Of a DNA stretch of 64,000 nucleotides, positions 60,989 through 64,000 are shown one piece after another; the first letter of the stretch is position 1; each line of letters begins with the position of its first letter. The stretch comes from Microbacterium halophytorum (lineage in GTDB: Bacteria > Actinomycetota > Actinomycetes > Actinomycetales > Microbacteriaceae), in the NCBI RefSeq assembly GCF_002970975.1, contig NZ_KZ672984.1:1-64000 (forward strand), written 5' to 3'. The notes below the pieces were generated by a model. That model was not told where the DNA came from. It saw nothing but the letters and a program-made list of their open reading frames with translations, and ran no database searches. The position numbers were made by a program, and so were the translations under genes.

Positions 60989-62317
60989 TCAGCCGGCGCG
61001 ACGGGCCAGGAACTCGCGCATGTGACGCTCGTTCTCTGCCTCGTCGACGTAGCCGATCGAGGCGTAGCGCGACGGCTGCTTCGGGGCCGCGGGCGGTGCC
61101 GCGTCGGCCTCTGGCACCCGTGCTCCCTCGACGCCGGCCGGATCGACGTCGACCGCCGCGTCTGCGCCGGTCTCGGCGTCGCCGCGCGCGGACCGCGCCT
61201 CGTCGAGCGCGACCGGGGCCGGGTTCATCTGCTCGGCCTTGTCGCGCAGCGCCTCCTCGCGGGCGGCTTCGAGCAGCTGCTCGCGCGCGGCCCGCGCATC
61301 GGCGGCCGTCGCCGTGGTCGACCCCGCGGTCGACGCGAGCGGGGCGGGGATGCGCCGCGGCGTCCATCCGCGGTCCGCGGCATTGATGAGCTGCGGGCGG
61401 CTCTGTCGCGCGACCCGGCTCGCCGCGGCGGCCCGGTCTGCCTCGTCCGCGCCGTTCGCCGGCTCCGAGGCCCGCGCCGCGGCGGCCCTGCCCGCGACCG
61501 CGGCCATCCGCCGCAGCACGAGCGCGCCGACGGCGAACATCGCGGCGCCCCCGACGGCGAAGCCCGCCCACGCCGCGACGGGCGCCGCCGACACGGCGAG
61601 CAGGACGCCCCAGGCGACGAGCCCGAGGCCCGTCGCCGCGACGAGCGTCGCGATCAGCCGCAGCCGCCGCCTCGCTTTGGCCTGGCCGTTCACGGCGCGC
61701 TCCGCCCGTTCGAACCGGCTCGATTCATCCGCTGCATCTCGATGCTCCATCCGAGCCGATGCCCCCGCGGGCGCGCGAGGCGCCAATACCTCGACCGGCG
61801 CCGAGCCGCGAGCCGCGTACGACCGCGTCTGCTTGCGCTCTTCCCTCTGTTCGGCGGCGCGCACCGCGTCGTAGCGCATCTGCGCGTCGCGCTCCCGGGC
61901 GTGCGCCCGGCGCTCCGCCTCGACGGCGCGCTCGGCGTCGCGGCGTTCCAGGGCGGCGCGCTCGGCCTCGATGCGGTCGCGTCGCTCTTCGAGCTCGGCC
62001 CTGGCTCGCTCGCGCTCGAGACGCGCCCGCTCGGCCTCGATCTCGTCGCGCTCCCGCCGGAGCCGCTCGACCTCGGCCTGCGCGCGTCGCGCGGCCTTCT
62101 GCTGCGCCCGCGCCTGCCGGGTGGTCAGCTCGACGCGGACCTCCTGCGGCGCCTCGCTCGTCTCGGCCAGCACCCGGAGCGCGCGATTCAGCCGCAGTGC
62201 GTTCCGCTCCGCCGCGTCGTAGCGCGCGCGGCGGAGGATGCTGGGCATCAGGTACAGGGCCCACAGCAGCACCGCCACGAGTACGACGACCCCGCCGCCG
62301 AGCACCTGTCCCTCCAT
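60989..62317 (-). CDS. Coiled-coil membrane protein of the galU/rimJ block
   Basis: The 442-residue protein starts with a membrane helix (VLGGGVVVLVAVLLWALYLM), continues as a long charged coiled coil (about residues 60-165, Arg/Glu/Ala heptads), then two more membrane helices (about 221-262) and a disordered Ala/Asp-rich end that finishes in a short conserved helix (ASIGYVDEAENERHMREFLA). I recognise it as the often 'exoprotein'-labelled gene beside galU in Microbacteriaceae; no function is known. Confidence 0.75.
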   Translation of the reverse strand: MEGQVLGGGVVVLVAVLLWALYLMPSILRRARYDAAERNALRLNRALRVLAETSEAPQEVRVELTTRQARAQQKAARRAQAEVERLRRERDEIEAERARLERERARAELEERRDRIEAERAALERRDAERAVEAERRAHARERDAQMRYDAVRAAEQREERKQTRSYAARGSAPVEVLAPRAPAGASARMEHRDAADESSRFERAERAVNGQAKARRRLRLIATLVAATGLGLVAWGVLLAVSAAPVAAWAGFAVGGAAMFAVGALVLRRMAAVAGRAAAARASEPANGADEADRAAAASRVARQSRPQLINAADRGWTPRRIPAPLASTAGSTTATAADARAAREQLLEAAREEALRDKAEQMNPAPVALDEARSARGDAETGADAAVDVDPAGVEGARVPEADAAPPAAPKQPSRYASIGYVDEAENERHMREFLARRAG

Positions 62318-62395
62318 GTCCGCAACGCTAAGCGAGCGCGGCCCGATACCGCAGTCGACGCGCGGGCGCAGCGCGATCGCATCCGCGGCCGGGCT

Positions 62396-63010
62396 CTAAG
62401 CGGCGGGGATCTCCCCCGCCGTCGGCGGTACCCGGCCCTCGACCCAGCGCTTCAGCACGCCGTCCGGCACGTCCTCGCGCACCAGCGCGAACGCGTAGTG
62501 GTCGCGCCAGTCGCCGTCGATGTGGATGAAGCGGCTCCGGTAGCCCTCGTACCGGAACCCGAGCTTCTGCGCCACGCGCAGGCTCGCGACGTTCTCCGGC
62601 CGCATGCAGATCTCCATCCGGTGCAGCCCGAGCTCGAAGAAGCACAGGTCCGTCGCCAGCGCGACCGCCGTCGGGGTGATGCCCTTGCCGGCGAAGCGCT
62701 CGCTCACCCAGTAGCCGATCGTCGCGGATTCGAGCGAACCGCGGGCGATCCCCCAGACGTTGAGCTGCCCGGCGATCTCGCCGGCGTACTCGATCACCAG
62801 CGGCACGCCGCCGCCGTCGCGGTGCTGCTGCAGGAGCCGCCGGATGGACAGCCGCATGTCGATCGTGCCCGCCCCGCGCGGGCTCGTCGCCTCCCACGGC
62901 TGCAGCCACGCGCGGTTCGTCAGCAGCTCGTTCTGGAGCACGCGGGCGTCGCGGGAGCGCACGAGCCGGATGGACACGGCCCCGTGGCCGCGTGACAGAT
63001 TCGAGTCCAT
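62396..63010 (-). CDS. RimJ/RimL-type GNAT N-acetyltransferase
   Basis: The 204-residue GNAT follows the RimJ pattern: SIRLVRSRDARVLQNELLTN, LVIEYAGEIAGQLNVWGIAR, the acetyl-CoA loop SERFAGKGITPTAVALA, and the late NVASLRVAQKLGFRYEG. It is expected to acetylate a protein N-terminus, possibly ribosomal. ATG 63010 with GGGAG five bases upstream is preferred to GTG 63016. It lies between galU and the coiled-coil gene, a conserved order in this family. Confidence 0.88.
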   Translation of the reverse strand: MDSNLSRGHGAVSIRLVRSRDARVLQNELLTNRAWLQPWEATSPRGAGTIDMRLSIRRLLQQHRDGGGVPLVIEYAGEIAGQLNVWGIARGSLESATIGYWVSERFAGKGITPTAVALATDLCFFELGLHRMEICMRPENVASLRVAQKLGFRYEGYRSRFIHIDGDWRDHYAFALVREDVPDGVLKRWVEGRVPPTAGEIPAA

Positions 63011-63041
63011 GTGCACTCCCGCGGCAGAATCGCTCGTTGAA

Positions 63042-63065
63042 GCCCCAGGCTACTTCGCCTGGGGC
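63042..63065 (-). terminator. Hairpin after galU
   Basis: GCCCCAGGC pairs with GCCTGGGGC around TACTTC. It lies 23 bp after the galU stop and before rimJ, which suggests partial or full termination between them. Confidence 0.6.
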
Positions 63066-63087
63066 CCCGCCGCGCGCTCGGCGCGCC

Positions 63088-63975
63088 TCACAGCGTGGCT
63101 GCGAACTCCTTGATCCACGGGCGCAGGTCGGGGCCCAGATCCTCGCGGTCGGACGCGATGCGCATGATCGCCTTGATGTAGTCGAGCTTGTCGCCCGTGT
63201 CGTACCGGCGGCCCCGGAAGATGACGCCGTAGACATCGACGTTCTCGGGGTCGACGGCGACGTCCTTGAGCGCATCGGTGAGCTGGATCTCGTTGCCCTT
63301 GCCCGGCCCCGTGCGCTCGAGCACCGGGAAGATATCCGGCGTGAGCAGGTAGCGGCCGATGATCGCGAGGTTCGACGGAGCCTCCTCCTTGGCCGGCTTC
63401 TCGACGAGGTCGGTCACCTTCACGACGTCGGGGTCGTCGGTCGCGTCGACCGAGGCGCAGCCGTACATCGAGATGTGGTCGGGGTCGACCTCCATCAGCG
63501 CGATCACCATCGCGCCGCGCTGCTGGTTGACCTCGATCATCTTCGGCAGGAGCGGGTCGCGCTCGTCGATGAGGTCATCGCCCAGCATGACCACGAAGGG
63601 CGAATCGCCCACGTGCTGTGCCGCGCGGGACACCGCGTGGCCGAGCCCCTTCGGCTCCCCCTGGCGCAGCATGTGGATGTCGGCGAGGTCGCTCGTCCGG
63701 GTGACGTGACCGAGCTTGCGATCGTCGCCCTTCTCACTCAGCTTCTGCTCGAGTTCCGGAACCGAGTCGAAATGGTTCGCGATCGCGGTCTTGTTGCGAC
63801 CGAGGATCATGAGCACGTCGCGGATCCCGGCGGCGACAGCTTCCTCGACGACGTACTGGATAGCTGGCTTGTCGACAACCGGGAGCATCTCCTTCGGCGT
63901 CGCCTTCGTTGCGGGCAGGAATCGCGTGCCGAGGCCGGCGACCGGCATGACAGCCTTGATCTTCGGTGCTTCCAT
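63088..63975 (-). CDS. galU: UTP-glucose-1-phosphate uridylyltransferase
   Basis: The 295-residue nucleotidyltransferase has the GalU signatures: the UTP-binding AVMPVAGLGTRFLPATKATP, EMLPVVDKPAIQYVVEEAV, LGHAVSRAAQHVGDSPFVVM followed by LGDD, and the late GVIFRGRRYDTGDKLDYIKA. It makes UDP-glucose for cell-wall polymers and trehalose. I use ATG 63975 rather than 63993, because similarity begins there. It is read off the window's right end. Confidence 0.96.
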   Translation of the reverse strand: MEAPKIKAVMPVAGLGTRFLPATKATPKEMLPVVDKPAIQYVVEEAVAAGIRDVLMILGRNKTAIANHFDSVPELEQKLSEKGDDRKLGHVTRTSDLADIHMLRQGEPKGLGHAVSRAAQHVGDSPFVVMLGDDLIDERDPLLPKMIEVNQQRGAMVIALMEVDPDHISMYGCASVDATDDPDVVKVTDLVEKPAKEEAPSNLAIIGRYLLTPDIFPVLERTGPGKGNEIQLTDALKDVAVDPENVDVYGVIFRGRRYDTGDKLDYIKAIMRIASDREDLGPDLRPWIKEFAATL

Positions 63976-64000
63976 GCGCCCACAATAGGTCATGCGCGCC

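Noticed and set aside
63021..63034. GCGGCAGAATCGCT resembling a hairpin-family arm upstream of rimJ
   Set aside because: A single short match with no pairing arm; likely chance.

Overview
The window is very GC-rich and codes like a member of the Microbacteriaceae (Microbacterium-like Actinobacteria). The pointers are a fused E2o/E1o 2-oxoglutarate dehydrogenase (kgd), a SigH/RsrA-type sigma and zinc anti-sigma pair, the actinobacterial families DUF3097 and DUF3817, GTG/TTG starts, likely leaderless promoters, and a galU/rimJ/coiled-coil membrane gene block. It is chromosomal; most genes are housekeeping, with short accessory patches.

Layout. 0-0.13 kb: 3' end and right terminal repeat of an IS3-family element. 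0.2-0.85 kb: XRE regulator and membrane protein under a multi-dyad operator. 1.15 kb: CsbD. 1.5-6.8 kb: four-gene operon that fits ectoine/hydroxyectoine catabolism (M20 deacetylase, EctB/DoeD-like transaminase, metal-less M24 hydrolase of the DoeA/EutD type, DoeC-like aldehyde dehydrogenase). 7-14.5 kb: desaturase, YcnI, TrmB, DUF3097, then a TPM-domain protein and PspA. 14.5-16.4 kb: arginase-fold pseudoenzyme, stand-alone SIP domain behind a DtxR-type box, AhpD-like protein. 16.6-22.5 kb: hydrolase coupled to an Opp/Dpp importer. 22.8-31.3 kb: Zn dehydrogenase, GNAT, ung, metY, metX, thiamine-binding protein, DUF3817, NAD(P)H-hydrate dehydratase, OYE. 31.5-33.9 kb: two CNNM/CBS proteins. 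34.2-37.8 kb: kgd. 37.9-38.45 kb: 191-bp tandem repeats ending in eis. 39.9-45 kb: rsrA-like gene, sigH, aroA, rsgA, thrC. 45-47.8 kb: COG2984-type ABC importer. 47.9-49.8 kb: antiporter, trmL, tRNA-Ala(CGC). 49.9-52.6 kb: GNAT, RelE/RHH toxin-antitoxin pair, MFS pseudogene, DUF998 and MarR. 52.7-55.9 kb: LysR with mesX-mesD (folate-independent methionine synthase). 56.2-59.7 kb: large sortase-anchored Ig-repeat surface protein. 59.8-64 kb: hemerythrin, DHFR-like reductase, coiled-coil membrane protein, rimJ-like GNAT, galU.

Themes. Methionine and threonine supply is well covered: MetX+MetY give homocysteine by direct sulfhydrylation, MesX/MesD can methylate it without folate, and ThrC uses the same homoserine branch. 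Aspartate semialdehyde made by the putative ectoine operon would join this branch point. Envelope and redox stress functions are also frequent (SigH/RsrA, PspA/TPM, CsbD, AhpD, hemerythrin).

The least explained signal is a family of 75-87 bp imperfect hairpins in intergenic gaps at 26.8, 26.9, 31.4, 37.9-38.4 (three copies), 43.4 and 56.0 kb. Their arms pair in exact register around one centre. The stem sequences differ between copies, while the 15-nt apical loop of one subfamily is conserved.
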